Part shown: piece after piece, positions 7,192-15,889 of the stretch
How positions within the stretch are numbered: the stretch's first letter is position 1
Layout: every line of letters starts with the position of its first letter
Assembly: GCA_030040155.1 (NCBI GenBank)
Contig: JASHUG010000397.1
Coordinates: forward strand, 1-40,687
DNA length: 40,687 nt
Reading direction: 5' to 3'
Source: Streptosporangiaceae bacterium
Lineage (GTDB): Bacteria; Actinomycetota; Actinomycetes; Streptosporangiales; Streptosporangiaceae
The notes under the pieces: model-generated
What the model was told of the DNA's origin: nothing
Databases searched by the model: none
What the model saw: the letters and a program-made list of their open reading frames with translations, nothing else
Program-made: the position numbers and the translations under genes

Positions 7192-8483
7192 GTGATCGTC
7201 GGCGGTGGCGTCATTGGCCTCAGCATCGCGTGGCGAGCGGCCCAGCAGGGCATGCGGGTCGTAATCGCCGATCCAGCGCCCGGACAGGGTGCGACCCACG
7301 CCGCAGCCGGCATGCTGACGCCGATCGCCGAGGCAGCCTACGCCGAGCGCGAGATCTTCGCGTTGGGTCAGCAGTCGCTGCTCAGGTACCCGGCGTTCGC
7401 GGCCGAACTCGAGCAGGCAGCCGGCCTGCCCACCGGGTTCCGGCAGGCCGGCACCCTTCAGGTCGCCTACGACTCCGACGATCTCGCCGTGCTTGAGGAA
7501 CTGCGCGCACTCCAGGATTCGTTCGGGGCTGCGACCTGTCAGCTGACGGCACGCGAGTGCCGCGAGGCCGAGCCCATGCTCGACCCGTCGATCCGCGGCG
7601 GGCTGCTCGCCTCTGATGATGGCTCGCTCGACCCGCGGCTGCTCGCCACGGCCTTGCTGCGCGCCGCGACCACGGCGGGCGCCTGGCACGTGCCGCAGCA
7701 GGTCGCCGAGATACTCACCGAGCCCGTAACCAGCGCCGAGGTGGGCGCCTCCGGGCCAGGCGCCGCCGGGGCGGGCACGAACGCCGCCGGGGCTGACCCC
7801 GGCCTTGGCCGCGCCAGCGGCGTCCGCTTCGCCGACGGATCTGAGCTGGCCGCGCCCGCGGTGGTCCTGGCCGCGGGGTGGGAGTCGGCCGGGTTCGCCG
7901 GCCTGCCGGCCGGATGCGCTCCCCCGGTGCGGCCGGTTAAGGGCCAGATCCTCCGTCTTCGGTCGACGGCCACGATGACCGCCGCCGGCCTGCCGCCCGG
8001 ACTGCTGCGGCGAACGGTGCGCGGAATCGTCCGGGGGTCAAGCGTTTACCTGGTGCCGCGTGAGAGCGGCGAGCTTGTCGTCGGGGCGACCCAGGAGGAG
8101 CTGGGCGCCGATGCGACCGTGACCGCTGGCGGCGTCTGGGGGCTGCTGCGGGACGCGCGCGCGCTGGTGCCGGGCATCACCGAGCTGGCCCTGGCCGAGG
8201 TCGTCGCCGGCTTGCGGCCGGGAACGCCGGACAACGCCCCGCTGCTCGGCCCGGCTGCCCTGCCGGGTCTCGTCCTGGCCACCGGCCACTTCCGTGCTGG
8301 GGTCTTGCTCGCTCCGGTGACGGCCGACACCATCAGCCGCTACCTGGTGACCGGGCAGTCTGATCCGCTCTGGGCGGCGTTCCGGCCGGATCGCTTCCCA
8401 TCCGCCGGCGCGCGGCCCCGGCAGCGGGCCGCCACGACACAGCAAGCCGCCACGCAGGGAGCCGCCACGCAGGGAGCCGCGAG

Positions 8484-8487
<4 letters not shown>
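7192..8487 (+). CDS. thiO: Glycine oxidase ThiO
   Basis: FAD-dependent oxidase of the DAO family; it makes dehydroglycine for the thiazole ring of thiamin. The N-terminal MIVGGGVIGLSIAWRAA is the FAD Rossmann motif, and the C-terminal GLRPGTPDNAPLLGP ... ATGHFRAGVLLAPVTA is typical of ThiO. The first standard start, GTG 7192, truncates the first beta-strand and has no ribosome-binding site. The frame is open upstream and reads SSSDPDVVIVGGG, with an ATC at 7162 placed 6 nt after GGGAG of the riboswitch, so the true start may be ATC 7162. Oddities: a Gly/Ala-rich insert (GASGPGAAGAGTNAAGAD, about 184-201) and a repeated ATQGA tail. The stop overlaps the thiS start. Confidence 0.9.
8446..8475 (+). 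repeat. 15-bp tandem duplication at the thiO 3' end
   Basis: GCCGCCACGCAGGGA occurs twice in a row without mismatch (8446-8460 and 8461-8475), adding ATQGA twice to the ThiO tail. Each copy ends in a CAGGGAG-like purine run; the second is 6-7 nt before the thiS ATG and is its ribosome-binding site. The duplication is therefore a slipped copy of a translation signal. Confidence 0.7.
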
Positions 8488-9445
<958 letters not shown>

Positions 9446-9507
9446 TGCGGTAGCGGCACCGCCCAGCGTGCCAGGCCTTTACCGGGCGAGGACACGTTTG
9501 CGCGCCC

Positions 9508-9513
9508 TAGAAT
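9508..9513 (+). promoter_or_regulatory. -10 box of the kinase gene (leaderless)
   Basis: TAGAAT, one step from the ideal TATAAT, stands 7 nt before the ATG at 9521, with no ribosome-binding site in between. The kinase is therefore likely transcribed on its own and not by read-through from thiG. Confidence 0.6.
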
Positions 9514-9520
9514 TCTCCCG

Positions 9521-11527
9521 ATGGACACGACGCTGTCAGCACCGATTGGGCAATTGCTCGACGGCCGCTACCTTGTCGAGTCGCAGCTGGCCCGCGGTGG
9601 CATGGCCGCCGTCTACCTGGGCCGTGACGTGCGACTTGACCGGACCGTCGCGCTCAAGATCGCCCACCCGGAGCTGGCCAGCGACCGCGAGTTCACCGAT
9701 CGGTTCATCGGCGAGGCTCGCGCGGTCGCGCGGTTGTCAAGCCCCAACGTCGTGGCCGTCTTCGACCAGGGCGCCACAGGCGATATTAACTACATCGCGA
9801 TGGAGTACGTGCCGGGGCCGACCCTGCGGGAGTTGCTCAATGCCAGGGGGCGGCTGAGCCCGCGCGAGTCCCTGGACATCATCGAGGGCGTGCTCAGCGG
9901 CCTGGCCGCCGCCCACGACGCCGGCATCATCCACCGGGATGTCAAGCCCGAGAACGTGCTGCTCGGCACCGGCTCGACCGTGAAGGTCGCCGACTTCGGG
10001 CTGGCCAGGGCGGCGGCCGGGATGCGCAACACCAAGACCGGGCTACTCATCGGCACTGCGGCCTATCTCGCCCCAGAACAGGTGTCCTCGAGCGCGTCGG
10101 ACGCCAGGACGGATGTGTACGCGGCTGGCGTGATGCTGTTCGAGATGCTCACCGGTACCCAGCCGCATACCGGGGACACACCGCTCGCGGTTGCCTACAA
10201 GCACGTCAACGCCGTCGTTCCGGCGCCGTCGAGCCTCATTCCCGGATTGCCGGCGGCGCTCGACGCCCTCGTCGCGCTCAGCACTAACCGCGATCCGGCG
10301 GAGCGGCCGCCAGACGCCGGTCACTTCCTGTACGCGATCGGCCAGGTCCGCCGGGGCATGCCGATTCCGCCTGTGCGCGCGGGCGCGTACGGGGCCCAGA
10401 ACTCGCCGGACCCCGGGTATCGGGCCGCGGCTGCGGGCGGCACGTTCAGCATGGCAGCGACCGGCCGGATCGGCGGCAGCGGGATGGCGGCCGGCACCGA
10501 CCAGCACCTGGTCGGTGCCGCCGCGGCGCCCGGCCCTGCGGCGTCATCGCACCACACCATGATCGTTCCCGCCGGCGGCATGGAAGCCGGGTACGCCGAT
10601 GACGGCGCCCGGTCAGCACGCTCTCGCGGATACCGTGAGCCGTTCCTGCAGCGCTGGCTCTTCAGTCGCCGGATCCTGATCGTCCTGGCCGTCATCGTGA
10701 TCGGCGGGGCGACCTGGTGGCTGGCCGCAGGCCAGTACTTCAGCCTGCCCCGCGTTACCGACATGACGGTGACCAGCGCCAAGGCCGAACTGGCCAATGC
10801 TGGCCTGACCGCCAGGATCGGAAGGTCGCAGCACAGCGACTCGGTGCCAGCGGGCGACGTCATCACGACCGTCCCTGGCTCGGGATCGAACGTGAAGCAC
10901 GGCCAGGTGGTCACGCTCATCACCTCGCTCGGCCCGGTGCTGGCCAACGTCCCGAACGTGACTGGCCAGCCGGTGGCCAACGCTCAGCAGGCCCTTGAGC
11001 AGGCCGGGCTCAAGCCCGCCTCGCCGACCTACGAGACGTCGTCCACGGTGCCGGTGGGGATCGTCATTGCGACCATTCCAGTCGCCTATACCAACTGGCC
11101 TAAGTACAAGCCCGTCGGCCTCGTCGTGAGCTCCGGTCCGCCGCTGCCGGATTTCATCGGTCTCCCGTTTGCCCAGGCGCAGGGCGAGGCCGCATCGGTC
11201 GGCGTGACGCTTGACCTGGAGACGGCCGCCAGCAGCAACCTGCCTGCCGGAACCGTTATCCGCCAGTCCCCCGCGGCGAACACGGCGCTCAGGTCGGGCG
11301 AGGTCGTCGTCGTCTGGGTGTCCCCTGGCCCGCCCGAGGTGGCGGTGCCCGATGTGCAGGGCCTGACGCAGCAGCAGGCAACCAGCGAGCTCAAGGCAGC
11401 CGGCTTCCAGGTCGCCGTGAACGACACCTTCGGCGGCGCAGCTGGGAGCACGGTCTCGAGCTATTCGCCCACCGGCGATGCTCCGAAGGGCTCCACGATC
11501 ACCATTAACATCGGATTCAACCTCTAA
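9521..11527 (+). CDS. pknL: PknL-type Ser/Thr protein kinase with PASTA domains
   Basis: 668 residues. Kinase domain about 17-275: glycine loop RGGMAAVYLG, catalytic Lys46 (ALKI), HRDVKPEN (138-145), DFG (158-160), activation loop with TKTGLLIGT, and APE (184-186); all catalytic residues are present. A flexible Gly/Ala/Pro linker follows, then one membrane span (RRILIVLAVIVIGGATWWLA, about 382-401), then four extracellular PASTA repeats to the C-terminus. PASTA domains bind muropeptides or lipid II, so this is a cell-wall sensing kinase. Neighbours match pknL in M. tuberculosis, whose PknL lacks PASTA repeats; corynebacterial PknL has them. The Rv2175c-like protein at 5315-5695 is its expected substrate. 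Confidence 0.93.
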   Translation: MDTTLSAPIGQLLDGRYLVESQLARGGMAAVYLGRDVRLDRTVALKIAHPELASDREFTDRFIGEARAVARLSSPNVVAVFDQGATGDINYIAMEYVPGPTLRELLNARGRLSPRESLDIIEGVLSGLAAAHDAGIIHRDVKPENVLLGTGSTVKVADFGLARAAAGMRNTKTGLLIGTAAYLAPEQVSSSASDARTDVYAAGVMLFEMLTGTQPHTGDTPLAVAYKHVNAVVPAPSSLIPGLPAALDALVALSTNRDPAERPPDAGHFLYAIGQVRRGMPIPPVRAGAYGAQNSPDPGYRAAAAGGTFSMAATGRIGGSGMAAGTDQHLVGAAAAPGPAASSHHTMIVPAGGMEAGYADDGARSARSRGYREPFLQRWLFSRRILIVLAVIVIGGATWWLAAGQYFSLPRVTDMTVTSAKAELANAGLTARIGRSQHSDSVPAGDVITTVPGSGSNVKHGQVVTLITSLGPVLANVPNVTGQPVANAQQALEQAGLKPASPTYETSSTVPVGIVIATIPVAYTNWPKYKPVGLVVSSGPPLPDFIGLPFAQAQGEAASVGVTLDLETAASSNLPAGTVIRQSPAANTALRSGEVVVVWVSPGPPEVAVPDVQGLTQQQATSELKAAGFQVAVNDTFGGAAGSTVSSYSPTGDAPKGSTITINIGFNL

Positions 11528-11576
11528 GCGGCCGGGGTCAGCCGGGCTCGCGCAGGCGTCCCGGCCAGTTGAGGAT

Positions 11577-12326
11577 CTACAGCGCGGGGCCCTCGCCGTC
11601 GAGTTCCTGATAGGAGTACCGCTGCTCGCGCCAGGGGTCGGCAACGTTGTGGTAGCCGCGCTCCTCCCAGAAACCGCGCCGGTCGACCGTCATGTACTCG
11701 ATCGCCCGCACCCACTTGACGCTCTTCCACGCATACAGACTCGGGACGATCAGGCGCAGCGGGAATCCGTGCTCGGGAGTTAGCGGCTCGCGGTCGCGGT
11801 GGGTTGCCAGAATGGTGTCCTCCGCAGCGAAGTCGGCGATCCGCACGTTGGCGCTGTAGCCGAAGTCAGCCCAGATCATCACGTGCGTCACCGTGGCCGC
11901 AGGCGGAAAGTCGCAGAGCAGGTCGGCGGCCAGCACTCCCGACCAGCAGATCCCGGGGACAGTGAACTTCGTCACGCAGTGAAAGTCGGCCGTTACGTCG
12001 CCGACCGGAAGCGCTCCGACGTCACTCCAGCTCAGCCGGGCCTCAGCGCCTGACTCGGTCGCGCCAAAGATCCTCAGATCCCAGGTCTGCGGGTTGAACG
12101 GCGGCACCGGACCGTAATGCAGGACCGGCAGCGTCCGCGGAATGTACTGACCTGGCGGGAGGTCCCCTCCACCGGTGGGGTGAGGCTCGCCCGCAGTCCC
12201 GGCCGCCGGCTGCGGCTCACGGGACCCGGATTCGGCCTGGCTAGCGAGCGGGCCAGCGTCCCAGGCGGCGCGCGAGTCCTGCTCTCGCCCGCTGCTCTCG
12301 CGCGCGCCTGTATCAGGCTGCGTCAT
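11577..12326 (-). CDS. Sulfite-oxidase-like molybdopterin oxidoreductase
   Basis: 249 residues from the chosen ATG at 12326. The core (PRTLPVLHYGPVPPFNPQTWDLRIFG ... ADFHCVTKFTVPGICWSGV ... GFPLRLIVPSLYAWKSVKWVRAIEYM) is the molybdopterin-binding domain of the sulfite oxidase family. The cysteine of DFHCVTK is the expected molybdenum ligand. The first 55 residues are Gly/Ser/Glu-rich and look disordered. It lacks a Tat signal, a membrane span and the dimerisation domain of true sulfite oxidases, so it belongs to the short cytoplasmic subfamily (like Bacillus YuiH) whose substrate is unknown. A longer frame to 12485 exists but would overlap the aro promoter. The gene converges with pknL. Confidence 0.85.
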   Translation of the reverse strand: MTQPDTGARESSGREQDSRAAWDAGPLASQAESGSREPQPAAGTAGEPHPTGGGDLPPGQYIPRTLPVLHYGPVPPFNPQTWDLRIFGATESGAEARLSWSDVGALPVGDVTADFHCVTKFTVPGICWSGVLAADLLCDFPPAATVTHVMIWADFGYSANVRIADFAAEDTILATHRDREPLTPEHGFPLRLIVPSLYAWKSVKWVRAIEYMTVDRRGFWEERGYHNVADPWREQRYSYQELDGEGPAL

Positions 12327-12470
12327 CTCAGGCTGACCTGCCCCTTCCCGCACAGCGCAGCACCCAGCCGCGAAATCGACCCTCGTTCTCGCAGGTGGAG
12401 CTATCTTGCCACCTCGCGAAAACGGGCTGAGCCTGGCCCACCCGGCCGGACCGCATCGTCCCGAGTGCGC

Positions 12471-12476
12471 TAAGCT
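12471..12476 (+). promoter_or_regulatory. -10 box for the DAHP synthase leader
   Basis: TAAGCT lies 7 nt before the ATG of the leader peptide at 12484. Transcription would start at or next to that ATG, making the regulatory peptide itself leaderless. No good -35 hexamer is seen. Confidence 0.55.
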
Positions 12477-12483
12477 ACCGGGC

Positions 12484-12558
12484 ATGCGTAGCGAGTATTG
12501 GTTTGGTTTTGGCTACCGGCCCGGCCCTGGGACGGTCGCCCGCCAGACTCTGCGCTGA
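12484..12558 (+). CDS. Aromatic-rich attenuator leader peptide
   Basis: A 24-codon frame begins MRSEYWFGFGYRP and ends in TGA at 12556-12558. Codons 5-11 are Tyr-Trp-Phe-Gly-Phe-Gly-Tyr: five aromatic residues in seven, covering all three end products of the pathway opened by the next gene, a DAHP synthase. A rho-independent terminator (12576-12607) stands between this frame and the gene. A segment just after the aromatic codons (CGGCCCGG, 12517-12524) can pair with the 5' arm of that terminator (CCGGGCCG, 12582-12589), a candidate antiterminator. Ribosome stalling at scarce Tyr, Trp or Phe codons would then let transcription continue. Composition, place and alternative pairing agree; the mechanism is inferred. 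Confidence 0.75.
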   Translation: MRSEYWFGFGYRPGPGTVARQTLR

Positions 12559-12575
12559 CGCGAGCGACGCTAACC

Positions 12576-12607
12576 AAAGCCCCGGGCCGAAACGGTCCGG
12601 GGCTTTT
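12576..12607 (+). terminator. Attenuator terminator before the DAHP synthase gene
   Basis: AAAGCCCCGGGCCG (12576-12589) pairs with CGGTCCGGGGCTTT (12593-12606) in a 14-bp stem with one G-U pair and an AAA loop, followed by a T run (12604-12607). It lies between the leader stop codon and the gene, about 17 nt before the AGGAGG ribosome-binding site, where a terminator makes sense only as a conditional one. Confidence 0.8.
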
Positions 12608-12634
12608 CGTCATTATGGAGTCGAGGAGGACGTT

Positions 12635-13678
12635 GTGGTGGTGGTCATGGCCCCGGAGGCCACGCAAGCCGACATTGATGCAGTCGTGGAACTGGTCCAG
12701 GCGGCGGGCGGCGAGGCCTTCGTCAGCCGCGGCGTGTCCCGGACGATCATCGGCCTCGTCGGCGATGTTGAGCAGTTCGGCGCGCTGAATCTGCGCAGCT
12801 ACAGCGGCGTCAGCGACGTGGTGCGCATCTCCGTGCCGTACAAGCTGGTCAGCCGGGAGCATCATCCGAACCGGTCAGTGATCCATGTCGGCGGCGTGCC
12901 GATCGGGCCGGGCCTGGTGACGGTCATAGCCGGACCATGCACCGTGGAGACCCCGGAGCAGACTCTCACGTCGGCACGGATGGCCCAGGCGGCCGGCGCA
13001 TCGATGCTGCGCGGCGGCGCTTTCAAGCCACGCACCTCGCCGTACGCCTTCCAGGGTCTCGGCGAAGCCGGCCTGCGGATCCTGGCCGACGTGCGGGCTG
13101 AGACCGGCCTGCCGGTCGTGACCGAGGTCATCGATCCAGCCAGTGTCGACCTCGTCTCCTCCTACGCCGACATGCTGCAGGTCGGGACCCGTAGCATGCA
13201 GAACTTCACGCTGCTCCAGGCGGTCGGGTCGGCCAGCAAGCCAGTGCTGCTCAAGCGCGGTATGAACGCCACCATTGAGGAGTGGCTGATGGCCGCCGAG
13301 TACATCGCCCAGCGCGGCAACCTCGACATCGTGCTCTGCGAGCGAGGCATCCGGACGTTCGAGACCGCCACCAGGAACACGCTGGACATCAGCGCCGTGC
13401 CGGTCGTACAGCGGCTGTCCCATCTGCCGGTCATCATCGACCCGTCGCACTCGGGCGGCCGACGCGACCTCGTGCTGCCGCTGACCAGGGCCGCGATCGC
13501 CGTAGGCGCGGACGGGATCATCGTCGACGTGCACCCGCAACCGGCGGCGGCGATGTGCGACGGGGACCAAGCGCTCACCGGCGACGACATTAGGGAGATG
13601 GCGACGGTGGTCCGGACGCTGCCGCGACTGCTCGGCCGCGAGCTAACGCCTGCGCCGGTGCCGGCCGGGGCCCGCTGA
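12635..13678 (+). CDS. aroF: 3-deoxy-7-phosphoheptulonate (DAHP) synthase, class I beta
   Basis: 347 residues. First enzyme of the shikimate pathway: phosphoenolpyruvate plus erythrose 4-phosphate. An N-terminal ferredoxin-like regulatory domain (about 1-75) precedes a TIM barrel with AGPCTVE, RGGAFKPRTSPYAFQG, LLKRGM, CERGIRTFE, IDPSHSGGRR and VDVHPQP, which include the metal and substrate ligands. This is the Thermotoga/Bacillus-type arrangement without chorismate mutase. AGGAGG at 12624-12629 precedes a run of GTG codons; GTG 12635 or 12638 is the likely start. The leader peptide and terminator upstream indicate attenuation by aromatic amino acids. M. tuberculosis has a class II enzyme (AroG, Rv2178c) at the corresponding place, so this is a non-orthologous replacement or an ancestral difference. 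Confidence 0.94.
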   Translation: MVVVMAPEATQADIDAVVELVQAAGGEAFVSRGVSRTIIGLVGDVEQFGALNLRSYSGVSDVVRISVPYKLVSREHHPNRSVIHVGGVPIGPGLVTVIAGPCTVETPEQTLTSARMAQAAGASMLRGGAFKPRTSPYAFQGLGEAGLRILADVRAETGLPVVTEVIDPASVDLVSSYADMLQVGTRSMQNFTLLQAVGSASKPVLLKRGMNATIEEWLMAAEYIAQRGNLDIVLCERGIRTFETATRNTLDISAVPVVQRLSHLPVIIDPSHSGGRRDLVLPLTRAAIAVGADGIIVDVHPQPAAAMCDGDQALTGDDIREMATVVRTLPRLLGRELTPAPVPAGAR

Positions 13679-13692
13679 GGACCTGAGTGCGG

Positions 13693-14565
13693 TCAGAGCG
13701 CCTCGACCGCCGGGATGACCTGACTGCCCATCACCTCAAGCGGAGCCAGCGTCCAGACGTTGGTGACAGAACCGATCGCCATCCCGAAGCCCTGCGCCGC
13801 TAGCTGACCAAGCCGGTTGACGACCTCGCTGGCGCGCTCACCGCGTTCCCCGACGTCGAAGGTGAAGTAACAGGTCTTTTCGATCTCGTCGTAGTCGCGG
13901 CCTTCGGCCTCGCAATGAGCGCGGAGCACGGTGAGCTTTCGCCCGAGGTCGGGGCCGGAGAACAGGTTGCAGGCCTGCGCGTACCTGGCCACCAGCCGGA
14001 GCGTCTTTCGCTCACCGCCGCCGCCGATCATGATCGGCGGGTGCGGCCGGGACAGGGCGGATGGGTAATTCAGCGGCCGCTCTAGCTCGTAGTGCTCACC
14101 CGTAAACGGCGACTCGTCGCCGCGCCACATCTGCAGGCAGATCTGCAGCGTCTCCTCGAGCCGCTCAAACCGCTCGGCCACCGGCGGGAAGGGGATGCCA
14201 AGTCCCTTGCTTTCCTCCTGGTTCCAGGCCGCACCGATGCCAAGCCAGGCACGACCGCCCGAGAGCACGTCAAGAGTGGTCACGATCTTGGCGAGGATGC
14301 CAGGATGCCGGTAGACCACGCCCGTGACGAGCGTCAGCAGCCGCGCACTAGAGGTGCAGGCTGCCAGGTATCCGAGCGTGGTATACGCCTCGAGCATGTC
14401 CTGCTCGGGCGGGCCGATGGCGCCGATCTGGAAGAAGTGATCCATCACCGCGATGCTGGAGAATCCCGCATCGTCGGCAGTCCTGGCGACCTCGGCCAGT
14501 CGCCGGCCCAGATGCTGCGGACCGCCAGCACCCTGAAAGGAGGGGATCTGCAGGCCTACGCGCAT
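13693..14565 (-). CDS. LLM-class F420-dependent oxidoreductase
   Basis: 290 residues of the luciferase-like monooxygenase fold. Features are VGLQIPSFQG at the N-terminus, AVMDHFFQ (about 40-47), LVTGVVYRHPGILAKIVTTLDVLSGGRAWLGIGAAWNQEE and PPIMIGGGGERKTLRLVARYAQACNLF. These are typical of actinobacterial F420-dependent members, which use F420 in place of FMN; the substrate is not readable. The ATG at 14565 gives the usual N-terminus; the upstream extension (starting MHKIPGEG) has no ribosome-binding site. It converges with the DAHP synthase gene with a 14-nt gap. Confidence 0.85.
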   Translation of the reverse strand: MRVGLQIPSFQGAGGPQHLGRRLAEVARTADDAGFSSIAVMDHFFQIGAIGPPEQDMLEAYTTLGYLAACTSSARLLTLVTGVVYRHPGILAKIVTTLDVLSGGRAWLGIGAAWNQEESKGLGIPFPPVAERFERLEETLQICLQMWRGDESPFTGEHYELERPLNYPSALSRPHPPIMIGGGGERKTLRLVARYAQACNLFSGPDLGRKLTVLRAHCEAEGRDYDEIEKTCYFTFDVGERGERASEVVNRLGQLAAQGFGMAIGSVTNVWTLAPLEVMGSQVIPAVEAL

Positions 14566-14743
14566 GGCCGACAGCCTGTCACAAGCGCGAGGCCAGCCGA
14601 CCGCGGCTCGGCGGGAAGCTGGAAGAAACATCACCAGAACCGGGCCGCAGCACTGCCCCTCACCCGGTATTTTGTGCAAGCCTTGACCTTAACGTTGCGC
14701 AACTGCGGGATAGCCTGCCCTTGGCCCCGCGCGGAGGCATGAA

Positions 14744-15877
14744 ATGCCGAGGTACCGCTCGCTCGGTGCGGTTGCCGTGGCCATCCTGCCTGCCATGATC
14801 CTGAGTCCCGCGTCGGGGCGGGCGGAAGTGGAGCAGGTCAGCATGCACCGGGCGGCAATGCTGAGCCCGCAGTGGCGCATCGCGGTAAACCTGCACTACG
14901 GGCAGGTTCCCAACGCCTCGGGATACTCAGAGGTTCTGACCGCGGGCCGCGTCATCTGGGCGTTCGGCGGGACAAACCCCGGCGGACAGAGCTCACCGGT
15001 GGCCATGTTCCTGGCGGGCGGCACGTGGCACGACTCGGCACTGCCGGGCGGGCTGACGAACTTCATCAGCGATGCGAGCGCACCCAGGCCGGATGACATC
15101 TGGGCGATCAGCGAGTATGGCGGCTACGTGCTGCACTGGAACGGCACGCGCTGGTCGGTTGCCAAGAGCTGGGGCCCGTCCAGCGACCTGACCGGGGTGG
15201 TCGCGGTCAACAGCCGGGACGTGTGGGTGTTCGGCACGTCGGCCGACGGCAATCGCACCGTAGGCACGTGGCACTTCAACGGCCAGACGTGGAAGCCCGT
15301 CGACGCCGTCGGCGCGGACATTTACCGGGCAAGCGCGGTGTCGGCCCACGACATCTGGGCGATCGCTGCCGGGCCGAAGGCCGACTCGATCGAGCGGTTT
15401 GGTAGCCGAGGGTGGCGCCACGTGCGAACCGGCCACGTGCTGGTCGGTGTCCGCTGGCACGACATCCTCGCCGTGTCGGGAAACGATGTCTGGATTCTCG
15501 GCACCGCGGCGAGCAGCCACGGCAGCGGCAGGCTGGTCCTGGCGCACTGGGATGGCAGGCACTGGGCACGGTTTAACACGCCGCTCCAGGCATGGGCAGG
15601 TCAGCTCGCCTCGTTGGGATCTGGATCGGTCGTGGCCACGGCGATGTCCTCGGGCCTGCTGGGCGACGGGCTCATCATCGAGATGACGAGCCGGGGTCAC
15701 CTGACCTGGTCGACGATCGCGTCCAGCCTCGGCAGCGGTGTCACCGATGTCGCTTACGTGCCGCGCAGCCACATGCTGTGGGCCAGCGGCGGAGTCCTGA
15801 CCCGGCTGGGCGGCAATGCCGCGCTCTGGACCCTCGCGCTGCGCCACGCCAGCCCGCGGACCGCTCCCGCCGACTGA
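14744..15877 (+). CDS. Secreted propeller-like protein of unknown function
   Basis: 377 residues, no family I can name. The N-terminus MPRYRSLGAVAVAILPAMILSPASGRAEV looks like a Sec signal peptide with cleavage near 27. The mature part repeats a blade-like unit in which an Asp-(Ile/Val)-Trp core (DDIWAIS, RDVWVFG, HDIWAIA, NDVWILG) alternates with a strand such as LHWNGTRW, WHFNGQTW or AHWDGRHW. At least four such units are visible, suggesting a beta-propeller of the Kelch/BNR kind. There is no membrane anchor or LPXTG. GGAGG (14733-14737) lies 6 nt before the ATG. It is transcribed away from the LLM gene and converges on thiI. It could be an extracellular binding protein or glycan-recognising lectin; both are inference. 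Confidence 0.75.
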   Translation: MPRYRSLGAVAVAILPAMILSPASGRAEVEQVSMHRAAMLSPQWRIAVNLHYGQVPNASGYSEVLTAGRVIWAFGGTNPGGQSSPVAMFLAGGTWHDSALPGGLTNFISDASAPRPDDIWAISEYGGYVLHWNGTRWSVAKSWGPSSDLTGVVAVNSRDVWVFGTSADGNRTVGTWHFNGQTWKPVDAVGADIYRASAVSAHDIWAIAAGPKADSIERFGSRGWRHVRTGHVLVGVRWHDILAVSGNDVWILGTAASSHGSGRLVLAHWDGRHWARFNTPLQAWAGQLASLGSGSVVATAMSSGLLGDGLIIEMTSRGHLTWSTIASSLGSGVTDVAYVPRSHMLWASGGVLTRLGGNAALWTLALRHASPRTAPAD

Positions 15878-15889
15878 CCGCGGCCGGGA

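Noticed and set aside
11530-11566. GGCCGGG/CCCGGCC hairpin after pknL
   Set aside because: A 7-bp stem with a 23-nt loop and no T run; too weak to call a terminator in this GC-rich DNA.
12327-12485. Longer start for the molybdopterin oxidoreductase
   Set aside because: It would cross the DAHP synthase promoter, and the added residues are low-complexity without a signal peptide.
12503-12634. Upstream extension of the DAHP synthase gene
   Set aside because: It overlaps the leader peptide and terminator in another frame, and AGGAGG at 12624 marks the true start region.
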